Part shown: piece by piece, positions 16,497 to 24,619 of the stretch
Numbering within the stretch: position 1 is the first letter of the stretch
Layout of the letters: each line of letters starts with the position of its first letter
From: Streptomyces sp. Tu6071
GTDB lineage: Bacteria > Actinomycetota > Actinomycetes > Streptomycetales > Streptomycetaceae
Reading direction: 5' to 3'
Length of the DNA: 64,000 nt
NCBI RefSeq assembly: GCF_000213055.1
Contig: NZ_CM001165.1
Location: forward strand, 4,858,945 to 4,922,944
The notes under the pieces: generated by a model
The model's input: the letters and a program-made list of their open reading frames with translations, nothing else
Database searches by the model: none
Told to the model about the DNA's origin: nothing
Translations under genes and position numbers: made by a program

Positions 16497-17489
16497 TCAG
16501 TCCACCGTCACGTAATCGGGGCCGGAGTAGCGGCCCGTGGCCAGCTTCTGGCGCTGCATGAGCAGGTCGCCGAGCAGCCCCGAGGCGCCGAAGCGGAACC
16601 AGGCGTTGCTCAGCCAGTCCTCGCCCGCCGTCTCGGCGACGAGGACGAGGAACTTGATCGCGTCCTTCGTGGTCCGGATGCCACCGGCCGGCTTCACCCC
16701 GACCTGTTCCCCGTGCGCCGCGCGGAAGTCCCGTACCGCCTGGAGCATGAGCAGCGTGTTCGCCGGGGTCGCGTTGACGCCGACCTTGCCCGTCGAGGTC
16801 TTGATGAAGTCCGCGCCGCCGAGCATCCCGAGCCACGAGGCGCGCAGGATGTTGTCGTACGTGGACAACTCCCCGGTCTCGAAGATGACCTTGAGCCGGG
16901 CGCGGGTCCCGATCGCCTCGCGCACGGCGACGATCTCCTCGTACACCTTCGCGTACCGGCCCGCGAGGAAGGCGCCGCGGTCGATGACCATGTCGATCTC
17001 GTCGGCGCCCGCCGCGAGCGCGGACTCGACGTCCGCGAGCTTCACGGCGAGCGGGGCGCGCCCGGCCGGGAACGCGGTCGCCACCGACGCGATACGGACC
17101 TCACTGCCCGCCAGCGTCTCCTTCGCCGTCGCGACCATGTCGGGGTAGACGCAGACGGCGGCGACGCGGGGCGCGGAGCGGTCGGTGGGGTCCGGGTGCA
17201 GCGCCTTGGCGGCGAGCGAACGGACCTTGCCGGGGGTGTCGGCGCCTTCGAGCGTCGTGAGGTCGATCATCGAGATCGCCAGATCGATCGCGCGGACCTT
17301 CGCGGCCGTCTTCACGGACCGCGTCCCGAGCGCGGCGGCACGCGCCTCCAGGCCGACCGGGTCGACACCGGGCAGGCCGTGCAGGAAGCGCCGCAACGAG
17401 GCGTCGGAGGCGCTCACTTCGGCGAACGCGGCCCCGGCGGCGGCCCGTGGCGCGGGGGAGGGGGCGGGGGGAGTCGTGGGCATACTCAC
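16497..17489 (-). CDS. deoC: Deoxyribose-phosphate aldolase
   Basis: It cleaves 2-deoxyribose-5-phosphate to acetaldehyde and glyceraldehyde-3-phosphate. The 330-residue length and the motifs DFIKTSTGK (Schiff-base lysine) and GVKPAGGIRT match the longer DERA-type subfamily rather than the ~250-residue E. coli DeoC. It is first gene of a deoC-aldh-aldh2 operon with 4-bp spacing and an 8-bp overlap. The palindrome CTACGCGCGTAG ends 14 bp before the start codon. ATG at 17489 and ATG at 17483 are both possible starts. Confidence 0.96.
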   Translation of the reverse strand: MSMPTTPPAPSPAPRAAAGAAFAEVSASDASLRRFLHGLPGVDPVGLEARAAALGTRSVKTAAKVRAIDLAISMIDLTTLEGADTPGKVRSLAAKALHPDPTDRSAPRVAAVCVYPDMVATAKETLAGSEVRIASVATAFPAGRAPLAVKLADVESALAAGADEIDMVIDRGAFLAGRYAKVYEEIVAVREAIGTRARLKVIFETGELSTYDNILRASWLGMLGGADFIKTSTGKVGVNATPANTLLMLQAVRDFRAAHGEQVGVKPAGGIRTTKDAIKFLVLVAETAGEDWLSNAWFRFGASGLLGDLLMQRQKLATGRYSGPDYVTVD

Positions 17490-17502
17490 CAGGGGAGCAT
17501 AT

Positions 17503-17514
17503 CTACGCGCGTAG
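17503..17514. promoter_or_regulatory. Palindromic operator CTACGCGCGTAG upstream of deoC
   Basis: A perfect 12-bp palindrome, identical to those before add and PNP, lies 13 bp from the deoC start codon. The proximity implies that bound protein would cover the transcription or translation start, so repression is more likely than activation. Confidence 0.78.
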
Positions 17515-17637
17515 CGGTCTGTACAGGGGGGTGCGGGGGCCCGGGACGGGCGCGAAGGGGCGCCCGCGCGGGGGTGTGGCGCCCGTGTCCGGCGGGGAGC
17601 CCGGAGCCTTGTGCGCCCGGTGGGGGAGAATCGGCGT

Positions 17638-18309
17638 ATGACGACCCCCGACCCGGCCGCTCCCGAGCCCGACCCGGCCGCCCCCGAGCCCTCGCCGGCC
17701 GCCCCCGAGCCCTCGCCGGCCGCTCCCGACCGGATCTACCGCTCGCCCGCCGGCATCGCCGCCGGTGTCTTCCTGCTGATCCTGAGCGGGTGGCTGGGCG
17801 CCGACGCCATCATCCTGGGCGAAGGCCGCACCCCGTGGATCGCGATCGCCGCGCTGCTGTGCGTGATCCCGCTGATCACCGCCTTCACGCTGCGGCCCGC
17901 CGTGTACGCGAACACGGAGCGGCTGCGCGTCCGCAACCCCTTCCGCACGATCGTGCTGCCCTGGAAGGCCGTCGCCACGCTCCGCTCCGGCTACTCGAAC
18001 GAGGTCGTCGACGCGGACGGCAAGGTCTTCCAGCTGTGGGCGCTCCCCGTCTCGCTGCGCGGCCGCAAGCGCGCGGCGCGCGCCGAGGCGCGCGCGATGA
18101 GCAGGGGGGAGGGGAAGGCGGGCCACACCGCCACCTCCGTGCACGAGGTCCGCCACCCGCAGGGCGACGTGGCCCTCGGCGAACTGCGCGAACTCGCGGG
18201 TGACACGGACTCCCCGCACCAGGGCCTCACCGAGGCGCGCTGGTGCTGGAGCGTCATCGCCCCGGCCGCCGCGGGCGCGCTCCTGCTGATCATCCTGCTG
18301 CTGGTCTGA
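17638..18309 (+). CDS. PH-domain (YdbT/bPH-type) membrane protein
   Basis: The product is 223 residues. A Pro/Ala/Glu repeat region (residues about 4-30, with PxPAAPEP units) is followed by two transmembrane helices (about 40-80), then a bacterial PH-like domain (RLRVRNPFRTIVLPWKAV; EVVDADGKVFQLWALPVSL). A final hydrophobic helix ends the protein. ATG at 17638 follows a GGGGGAGAAT sequence. Function unknown; such proteins are common in actinomycete membranes. The stop overlaps the end of the convergent glycosylase gene by 20 bp. Confidence 0.85.
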   Translation: MTTPDPAAPEPDPAAPEPSPAAPEPSPAAPDRIYRSPAGIAAGVFLLILSGWLGADAIILGEGRTPWIAIAALLCVIPLITAFTLRPAVYANTERLRVRNPFRTIVLPWKAVATLRSGYSNEVVDADGKVFQLWALPVSLRGRKRAARAEARAMSRGEGKAGHTATSVHEVRHPQGDVALGELRELAGDTDSPHQGLTEARWCWSVIAPAAAGALLLIILLLV

Positions 18310-19180
18310 CCCGTCCTTCCCCCGCGCGCAGGAGCAGGGCAGCCCAGCTCCGGTACGGGTGCCAGCGCGCCGCGACGGGGGCGAGCGCGTCCGGCGTCCC
18401 CGGCAGGCCGTACGCCCGCGCCATCACCTCGTGCAGCCGGGGCTCCGCGCGGGGGAACAGGTCCGGGTGGCCCGCGCCCCTGACGAGGACCAGCTCCGCG
18501 CCGAAGGGGCCGATGCCGGGGAGTTCGCGCAGGCGGGCGAGGGCCTCCCCGGGCGGCAGGGCGCGGAGCGCCGCCGCGTCGAGACGCCCGTCCAGCGCCG
18601 CCTCGGCGAGCGCGTGCAGCCGCTGCGTCTTGACCGCGCTCAGGCCCGGTACGGGATCGAGGCCGCGCAGCACGCCGGGGACCGGGAACGCGTGCGCCGC
18701 CCGGCCCGCGACCGTCAGGGTCTCCCCGTACGTACGGGCCAGTCCGTCCTTCACCGCCGCCGCGCGCGTCATCCGCAGCCGGTTGTCGACCACGGCCCAC
18801 GCGGCGGCCTCGTACGGCGAGTGGAAACACACCGGGCGCAGTCCCGGGAACTCCGCCTGGAGCCGCCCCACCAGGGGATCGGCCTCGCCCACGGCCGGGA
18901 ACCCGCTCCCGTCCACGTCGAGCGACAGGACGCGCGCCACCTGGGCCCGTACGGCGGCGGGCGCGGCCCCGTCAGACGTCCAGGAGACCCGTACCGCTCC
19001 CGCGTCCCCGGGCTGCCGCACCGCGCAGCCGACGACGTGGAGGCCGTCGTCCGCCGGGAAGGCGAGCCGCAGGACGCCGTCGTCCTCGACGGGATGCGCG
19101 GCGGGCGTGAAGTCCGCCAGGAAGCGGAGGGCGGCGGACAGGGCGAAGGGCCCCTTCGGCGTCAGCGAAAACGTGGGCAC
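18290..19180 (-). CDS. DNA-3-methyladenine glycosylase-like (HhH-GPD) protein
   Basis: The product is 296 residues. The helix-hairpin-helix motif LPGIGPFGAELVLVRG lies near residue 230, with the AlkA-type fold upstream. AlkA family enzymes excise alkylated bases. Downstream of the HhH motif, the segment aligned with the catalytic-Asp region reads FPRAEPRLHE, so the usual Asp appears replaced (Glu at that place). Activity is therefore uncertain. GTG at 19180 was chosen; the longer ATG frame adds 70 residues of arginine/proline shadow. It overlaps the convergent PH-domain gene by 20 bp. Confidence 0.82.
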   Translation of the reverse strand: MPTFSLTPKGPFALSAALRFLADFTPAAHPVEDDGVLRLAFPADDGLHVVGCAVRQPGDAGAVRVSWTSDGAAPAAVRAQVARVLSLDVDGSGFPAVGEADPLVGRLQAEFPGLRPVCFHSPYEAAAWAVVDNRLRMTRAAAVKDGLARTYGETLTVAGRAAHAFPVPGVLRGLDPVPGLSAVKTQRLHALAEAALDGRLDAAALRALPPGEALARLRELPGIGPFGAELVLVRGAGHPDLFPRAEPRLHEVMARAYGLPGTPDALAPVAARWHPYRSWAALLLRAGEGRVRPAAG

Positions 19181-19314
19181 GGCGGCTCGCCTTCCGGGCC
19201 CCGCACACGGGCGGCCCCACGTCCGACGCTGCCACGAAGGACGGGAGGCGGCACGGCGAGCGGGCGGCGCGGGCTTCTCGCCCCGCGCAGGGCACACCGG
19301 GGGCGCGCGCCCGC

Positions 19315-19395
19315 GTGCGGCGCCGGGCGTCCGGACCCGCCTGTGGTGCCGGGCGTCCGGACCCCGCCTGTGGTGCCGCTCGTCCGGCACCCGCG
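19315..19395. repeat. Short direct repeats in the glycosylase-mutase gap
   Basis: The unit TGGTGCCGGGCGTCCGGACCC recurs in two close copies and one degenerate copy (about 19317-19390) on the plus strand. The 228-bp gap 19181-19408 holds no supported gene. The promoter of the glycosylase gene is expected in this gap. Confidence 0.5.
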
Positions 19396-19408
19396 TCCGC
19401 CCCGCCGT

Positions 19409-21151
19409 CTACACCCCCGCCGCCGCCCCCACGTCCCGCTTCAGCTCGGCGAGCAGTGCCGTCGCGCGTTCCCGGGCCTCCGGCACCGGCAGCCCGGCCG
19501 GGAGGACGATCTCCAGGTAGCACTTGAGCTTCGGCTCGGTGCCGCTCGGCCGGACGACGACCCTGCCCCGTACGCCCTCCGGCGAGGAACCGGCTCCCTC
19601 CGGCGAGGAACCAGCTCCCTCCGGCGAGGGAGTGCCCAGGGTGTAGCGCAGTCCGTCCGTGGGGGGAAGGCCGTCCTTCGGGAGGCTGAGGTCGTCCGCC
19701 GAGGTGACGGTCAGGCCCGCGAGGCGCACGGGCGGGGACTGGCGCAGGCGGTCCATCGCTGCGGGGATGAGGGAGAGGTCGGCGACGCGGGCGGAGAGCT
19801 GCGCCGTCGCGTGCAGGCCGTGCTCGCGCGCGAGGTCGTCGAGCGCGTCGGAGAGCGTACGGCCCTCCTCCTTGAGGACGGAGGCGAACTCCGTGACGAG
19901 GAGCGCCGCCGTGATCCCGTCCTTGTCGCGCACGCCCTCGGGGTCCACGCAGTAGCCGAGCGCCTCCTCGTACCCGTACCGCAGCCCGGGGACCCGCGAG
20001 ATCCACTTGAAGCCCGTCAGCGTCTCCGCGTGCGGGACCCCGGCCGCGCGGGCGAGGGTGCCGAGGAGCGTCGAGGAGACGATCGACTCGGCGAAGACGC
20101 CGCGCTCGCCGCGCCGCAGCAGGTGCGTGGCGAGCAGCGCGCCGACCTCGTCGCCCGTGAGCATCCGCCAGCCCGCGTCGGCCGAGGCGTCCGGCACGGC
20201 GACGGCGCAGCGGTCCGCGTCCGGGTCGTTCGCGACGATCAGGTCCGCGCCCTCGTGCGCCCGCGCCGTCGCGAACGCGAGGTCCATCGCGCCCGGTTCC
20301 TCCGGGTTGGGGAAGGCCACGGTCGGGAAGTCCGGGTCGGGCGCGGCCTGTTCGGCGACCGGCACGGGCGCGGGGAAACCGGCCCGCGCGAAGGCCGCCG
20401 TGACGGTCTCCGTGCCGACGCCGTGCAGCGCGGTGTGCACGACACGGGCGGTACGGGGCGAGCCGGGCGCGAGCACGGAGACCGCGCGCTCCACGTACGC
20501 CTCCAGTACCTCGTCCCCGAGTACCGTCCACCCGTCCTCGGCGCGCGGCACCTCCGCCAGCGCGTCGACCGCCTCGATCCCGGCGGCGATCTCGGCGTCC
20601 GCCGGAGCGACGATCTGCGAGCCCGCGCCCTCGCCGGGCTCCGGGTAGCCGAAGCCGAGGTAGACCTTGTAGCCGTTGTCGCGCGGCGGGTTGTGGCTCG
20701 CGGTGACCTCGACCCCGGCGACCGCGCCGAGGTGCCCGATCGCGAAGGCGAGGACGGGCGTGGGCAGGGGCCGGGGCAGGACGGCGGCGCGCAGTCCGGC
20801 GCCGGTCAGCACGGCGGCGGTGTCGCGCGCGAAGTCCGCCGACTTGTGGCGCGCGTCGTAGCCGACGACGACGAGCCCGTCCCCCTTGCCGTGCTCCCGC
20901 AGGAAGGCCGCGAGCCCGGCCGCGGCGCGGATCACGACGGCCCGGTTCATCCGTGAGGGACCCGCCCCCAGCTCGCCGCGCAGCCCCGCCGTGCCGAAGC
21001 GGAGCAGGCCCGCGAAGCGGTCCCGCAGCGCATCGAGGTCCTCCGCGTCGAGCAGCGCGGCCAGTTCGGCACGCGTGTCCGGGTCGGGGTCCTCGGCCAG
21101 CCAGCGGCGGGCACGGTCGATGAGGTCCTTCGCGTCGTCCTTGTCCACCAC
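19409..21151 (-). CDS. Phosphohexomutase/phosphopentomutase (PGM2-type alpha-D-phosphohexomutase family)
   Basis: The product is 580 residues with the four-domain alpha-D-phosphohexomutase layout: phosphoserine loop TASHNPPRDNGYKVY near residues 130-144, metal loop NDPDADRC near 300, sugar-binding GFKWI and EEALGY segments, and phosphate-binding RPSGTEPKLK near the C-terminus. The motifs match the PGM2 branch, which includes phosphopentomutases. It follows PNP on the same strand, so interconversion of (deoxy)ribose-1-phosphate and the 5-phosphate is the expected role; this would connect PNP to DeoC. Phosphomannomutase activity is the usual automatic label. A Ser-Pro-Glu-Gly repeat (three copies, near residues 510-530) sits before the last domain. 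Confidence 0.92.
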   Translation of the reverse strand: MVDKDDAKDLIDRARRWLAEDPDPDTRAELAALLDAEDLDALRDRFAGLLRFGTAGLRGELGAGPSRMNRAVVIRAAAGLAAFLREHGKGDGLVVVGYDARHKSADFARDTAAVLTGAGLRAAVLPRPLPTPVLAFAIGHLGAVAGVEVTASHNPPRDNGYKVYLGFGYPEPGEGAGSQIVAPADAEIAAGIEAVDALAEVPRAEDGWTVLGDEVLEAYVERAVSVLAPGSPRTARVVHTALHGVGTETVTAAFARAGFPAPVPVAEQAAPDPDFPTVAFPNPEEPGAMDLAFATARAHEGADLIVANDPDADRCAVAVPDASADAGWRMLTGDEVGALLATHLLRRGERGVFAESIVSSTLLGTLARAAGVPHAETLTGFKWISRVPGLRYGYEEALGYCVDPEGVRDKDGITAALLVTEFASVLKEEGRTLSDALDDLAREHGLHATAQLSARVADLSLIPAAMDRLRQSPPVRLAGLTVTSADDLSLPKDGLPPTDGLRYTLGTPSPEGAGSSPEGAGSSPEGVRGRVVVRPSGTEPKLKCYLEIVLPAGLPVPEARERATALLAELKRDVGAAAGV

Positions 21152-21308
21152 GGTGGTCGTGCCTTTCTCGGCTTCGGTGCGGCTGCTCGGTGCGGTGCGG
21201 TGCGCTGCGGCTGCTCGGCTTCGGTGCGGGGCGGCGGGCGGCCTCCGCGCGGCCGCCCGCTCCTCCGGAGGTCGTACGGGACTCGTACCCCGTACGGGGG
21301 AGGGACTC

Positions 21309-22136
21309 TCAGATGCGGTCGAGGACCTGACCGAGCAGCGCCCCCATGTGCGCGGCCGAGTCGCGGCCCGCCTGGAGGACCTCCTCGTGGTTGAGGGGCT
21401 CGCCCGTGAGGCCGGCGGCGAGGTTGGTGACGAGCGAGATGCCGAGCACCTCGGCCCCCGCCTCGCGCGCGGCGATCGCCTCGAGGACCGTGGACATGCC
21501 GACGAGGTCCCCGCCCATCGCGCGGACCATGCCGATCTCGGCGGGCGTCTCGTAGTGCGGACCGCGGAACTGCACGTACACGCCCTCTTCGAGCGTGGGG
21601 TCGATCTCCTTGCACAGCGCGCGCAGGCGCGGCGAGTAGAGGTCGGTGAGGTCCACGAAGTTCGCGCCGTGGATGGGCGAGGTCGCCGTGAGGTTGAGGT
21701 GGTCGCTGATCAGCACCGGCTGTCCGGGCCGCATCCCGGCGCGCAGGCCGCCGCAGCCGTTGGTGAGGACGATCGTCTTGCACCCGGCGGCCACCGCGGT
21801 GCGCACGTTGTGCGCGACCGCGTCCACGCCGCGGCCCTCGTAGTAGTGCGTGCGGCCGAGGAAGACGAGGGCGCGCTTGCCGCCGAGCCCGCTGTACGAG
21901 CGGATGCGGCCCGCGTGGCCCTCGACGGCGGGCGGCGGGAAACCGGGGAGGTCCGTGAAGGACAGGTCGTGGTCCGCCGTGCCGAGCGCCTCCGCGGCGG
22001 GCACCCAGCCCGAGCCCATCACCAGGGCCACGTCGTGCGTCTCGGCCCCCGTCAGCTCACCGAGCCGCGCGGCGGCGGCCCGAGCGGCGGCGAAGGGGTC
22101 GCCCTGGATGTCGTCCGGAATAACTGATGCGTTCAC
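21309..22136 (-). CDS. punA: Purine nucleoside phosphorylase
   Basis: It splits purine (deoxy)nucleosides with phosphate into base and (deoxy)ribose-1-phosphate. The 275-residue size and motifs ([52 protein letters not shown]) fit the trimeric PNP class. GTG at 22136 is used; no strong Shine-Dalgarno sequence is present, while a -10-like TTACGCT lies just upstream, so a very short leader is possible. The CTACGCGCGTAG operator ends 25 bp upstream. The mutase gene follows after 157 bp and may be co-transcribed. Confidence 0.95.
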   Translation of the reverse strand: MNASVIPDDIQGDPFAAARAAAARLGELTGAETHDVALVMGSGWVPAAEALGTADHDLSFTDLPGFPPPAVEGHAGRIRSYSGLGGKRALVFLGRTHYYEGRGVDAVAHNVRTAVAAGCKTIVLTNGCGGLRAGMRPGQPVLISDHLNLTATSPIHGANFVDLTDLYSPRLRALCKEIDPTLEEGVYVQFRGPHYETPAEIGMVRAMGGDLVGMSTVLEAIAAREAGAEVLGISLVTNLAAGLTGEPLNHEEVLQAGRDSAAHMGALLGQVLDRI

Positions 22137-22161
22137 GCGAATGAGCGTAACCGCTCACAGC

Positions 22162-22173
22162 CTACGCGCGTAG
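22162..22173. promoter_or_regulatory. Palindromic operator CTACGCGCGTAG upstream of PNP
   Basis: A perfect 12-bp palindrome, third identical copy in the window, lies 25 bp upstream of the PNP start, at the same position relative to the gene as the copy before add. It overlaps the expected promoter. Confidence 0.78.
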
Positions 22174-22387
22174 ACGTCGCTGATAACGACCTGATGTTGA
22201 CTTGCCGGTAGGCGGGAACGAGCGCGTTCGGACGCGGAGCGGCCTGGTCAGGGCGTCGCGGGAGGGGGAGCGGCGCTCGTCGTGCGGCCCGGCGGCCTTG
22301 GCGTGAACCAGGCCCTCGCGGAGCCGGTTCCTCCGCGGTGCGGACCGGCACGCGCGGCCCCGGGCACCCGCGGCCCCGGGCGCGCGT

Positions 22388-22825
22388 TCAGCAGGGACGC
22401 TTGCGCAGTTCCATCACGTAGTCGTGCGGTGCCCCCGCCGATTCCGCCGCGTCGGCGATCTCGCCGAGGTAGCGCGCGGAGGGCAGGCCGCCCTCGTACC
22501 CGTTCAGCACGTAGAGCCACGAGGACTCCGTGCCCTCCAGGGTGTGGACGCGGACGCGGGCGCGGCGGTAGATGCCGAGGCCGACGCCCTCCCAGCCGTC
22601 CATCGCCTCCTCGTCGGGCGGCGCGATGTCGTACAGCGCCACGAAGACCTGCGAGGCCGGGTCCTCGACGACCGTGGCGAGCGCGCCCTCCCAGCCCATG
22701 TGCTCGCCGCCGAAGGTCAGCCGCCAGCCGTCGAGCCAGCCGGTGGCCCGCAGCGGGGAGTGCGGGGCACGGCGCGTCATCAGCCGCGCGTCGAGATTGC
22801 CTGCGTACGCAGCGTAGAGCGACAT
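22388..22825 (-). CDS. Gamma-glutamylcyclotransferase-like protein
   Basis: The product is 145 residues from the ATG at 22825. It begins MSLYAAYAGNLD, the YxGN substrate-loop motif of the gamma-glutamylcyclotransferase fold, and has conserved GWRLTFGG and YVLNGYEGG segments. The family cleaves gamma-glutamyl peptides to 5-oxoproline; here the biological substrate is unknown. The longer frame upstream is shadow of the divergent lpdA gene. The 250-bp stretch downstream to the PNP operator contains GC-rich direct repeats (GCGGCCCCGGGC twice) and no supported gene. Confidence 0.85.
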   Translation of the reverse strand: MSLYAAYAGNLDARLMTRRAPHSPLRATGWLDGWRLTFGGEHMGWEGALATVVEDPASQVFVALYDIAPPDEEAMDGWEGVGLGIYRRARVRVHTLEGTESSWLYVLNGYEGGLPSARYLGEIADAAESAGAPHDYVMELRKRPC

Positions 22826-22970
22826 GACGTCGAGAGTACGGCAGACGGCGGAGGGAGGCGGGGGAGTCGCGGGAGGCGGACGCGTACGGGAGGGGACGGA
22901 CCAGGGGGTGACCCGTTCCACACCCCGGACGGTGGGGCCGGGCGCGAAGCAATTTGGCGCGTGCGGGACA

Positions 22971-24422
22971 ATGAAGTACGTGACTCGGATCGTGATTATC
23001 GGTGGCGGACCCGGCGGATACGAAGCGGCCCTCGTGGGCGCCCAGCTCGGCGCGGAGGTGACCGTCGTCGACTGCGACGGCCTCGGCGGGGCCTCGGTGC
23101 TCACCGACTGCGTGCCTTCGAAGACTCTCATCGCGACCGCCGAGGTGATGACGACCTTCGACTCCTCGTACGAGGAGCTGGGCATCCTCGTCGCCGACGA
23201 CACCCCCCACATAGACCGCCCGGCGCGCGTCGTCGGGGTCGATCTCGGCAAGGTCAACCGCCGCGTCAAGCGCCTCGCGCTCGCCCAGTCGCACGACATC
23301 ACCGCCTCCGTCACGCGCGCCGGGGCCCGCGTCCTGCGCGGCCGGGGCCGCCTGGAGGGCCAGCAGGACAGCGACGGCTCCCGCACGGTCGTCGTCACCG
23401 CGGCCGACGGCTCCGAGCAGCGCCTCACCGCCGACGCCGTCCTCATCGCGACCGGCGGGCACCCGCGCGAACTGCCCGACGCGCGCCCCGACGGGGAGCG
23501 CATCCTCAACTGGACGCAGGTCTACGACCTCGACGAGCTGCCCGAGGAACTCATCGTCGTCGGCTCCGGTGTCACGGGCGCCGAGTTCGCGGGCGCCTAC
23601 CAGGCGCTCGGCTCGCGCGTCACCCTCGTCTCCTCGCGCGACCGCGTGCTGCCCGGCGAGGACCCCGACGCCGCCGCCGTCCTGGAGGACGTCTTCCGCC
23701 GTCGCGGCATGAACGTCATGGCCCGCTCGCGCGCCCAGGCCGTCAAGCGCGTCGGCGACCGCGTCGAGGTCACGCTCGCGGACGGCCGCGTCATCACGGG
23801 CTCGCACTGCCTCATGGCGGTCGGCGCGATCCCGAACACGGCGAACATCGGGCTGGAGGAGGCCGGGGTCAAGCTCAAGGACTCCGGGCACGTCAAGACC
23901 GACAAGGTCTCCCGCACGAGCGCCCCCGGCGTCTACGCGGCCGGCGACGTCACCGGCGTCTTCGCGCTCGCCTCCGTCGCCGCGATGCAGGGCCGCATCG
24001 CGATGTACCACTTCCTCGGCGACGCGGTCACCCCGCTCAACCTCAAGGCCGTCTCGTCGAACGTCTTCACGGACCCCGAGATCGCCACGGTCGGCTACAG
24101 CCAGGCCGACGTGGACGGCGGCCGTATCGACGCGCGCGTCGTGAAGCTCCCGCTGCTGCGCAACCCGCGCGCCAAGATGCAGGGCATCCGCGACGGATTC
24201 GTCAAGATCTTCTGCCGCCCGGGGACCGGCGTCGTCGTCGGCGGTACGGTCGTCGCCCCCCGCGCGAGTGAACTCATTCACCCCATCTCGATCGCTGTGG
24301 ACAACAATCTGACCGTGGAACAGATCGCTAACGCGTTCACTGTGTACCCGTCGCTGTCCGGTTCGATCGCCGAGGTGGCCCGTCAGCTCCACACCGTCAA
24401 GCGCGCGGAGGAGCTGGCCTGA
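22971..24422 (+). CDS. lpdA: NAD(P)H-quinone reductase of the LpdA type (flavoprotein disulfide reductase family)
   Basis: The product is 483 residues (ATG at 22971, or GTG at 22980). FAD-binding GGGPGGYEAA at the N-terminus, NAD(P)-binding VVGSGVTGAEFAGAY near residue 190, and the second FAD motif VYAAGDVTGVFALAS are all present. In the redox-active segment the first of the two usual cysteines is missing (GGASVLTDCVPSK), as in mycobacterial LpdA, which works as a quinone reductase rather than a dihydrolipoamide dehydrogenase. No lipoamide pathway genes are near. It precedes the deoR gene by 197 bp. Confidence 0.9.
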   Translation: MKYVTRIVIIGGGPGGYEAALVGAQLGAEVTVVDCDGLGGASVLTDCVPSKTLIATAEVMTTFDSSYEELGILVADDTPHIDRPARVVGVDLGKVNRRVKRLALAQSHDITASVTRAGARVLRGRGRLEGQQDSDGSRTVVVTAADGSEQRLTADAVLIATGGHPRELPDARPDGERILNWTQVYDLDELPEELIVVGSGVTGAEFAGAYQALGSRVTLVSSRDRVLPGEDPDAAAVLEDVFRRRGMNVMARSRAQAVKRVGDRVEVTLADGRVITGSHCLMAVGAIPNTANIGLEEAGVKLKDSGHVKTDKVSRTSAPGVYAAGDVTGVFALASVAAMQGRIAMYHFLGDAVTPLNLKAVSSNVFTDPEIATVGYSQADVDGGRIDARVVKLPLLRNPRAKMQGIRDGFVKIFCRPGTGVVVGGTVVAPRASELIHPISIAVDNNLTVEQIANAFTVYPSLSGSIAEVARQLHTVKRAEELA

Positions 24423-24531
24423 GGAGGCCGTACGCTCCCAACTCACCTGATCGGACGGGGCATCGGGCCATCGCGACGAAGCGGTGGCCCGTTGCCGTGA
24501 CCGCCTCCGGCCGCCGCGTACGACCCCGTAT

Positions 24532-24584
24532 ACCACTTTCCCGGCCCCGACATGGACAACTTCCGTAACTCGGCGGAAAGTGGT
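24532..24584. promoter_or_regulatory. Inverted repeat upstream of the DeoR regulator
   Basis: ACCACTTTCC (24532-24541) and GGAAAGTGGT (24575-24584) form a perfect 10-bp inverted repeat with 33 bp between arms, ending 35 bp before the GTG of the DeoR gene. The layout suits a looped or dimer-of-dimers repressor such as DeoR family proteins, so autoregulation is possible. It differs from the CTACGCGCGTAG site. Confidence 0.55.
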
Positions 24585-24619
24585 GAACGCGGACAGTCAT
24601 CCGCGTTACTGTCAGTTCC

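Noticed and set aside
22248..24536. Minus-strand 762-residue ORF across lpdA
   Set aside because: The LpdA frame on the plus strand has all FAD/NAD motifs; the antisense frame is Asp/Val/Arg-rich shadow.
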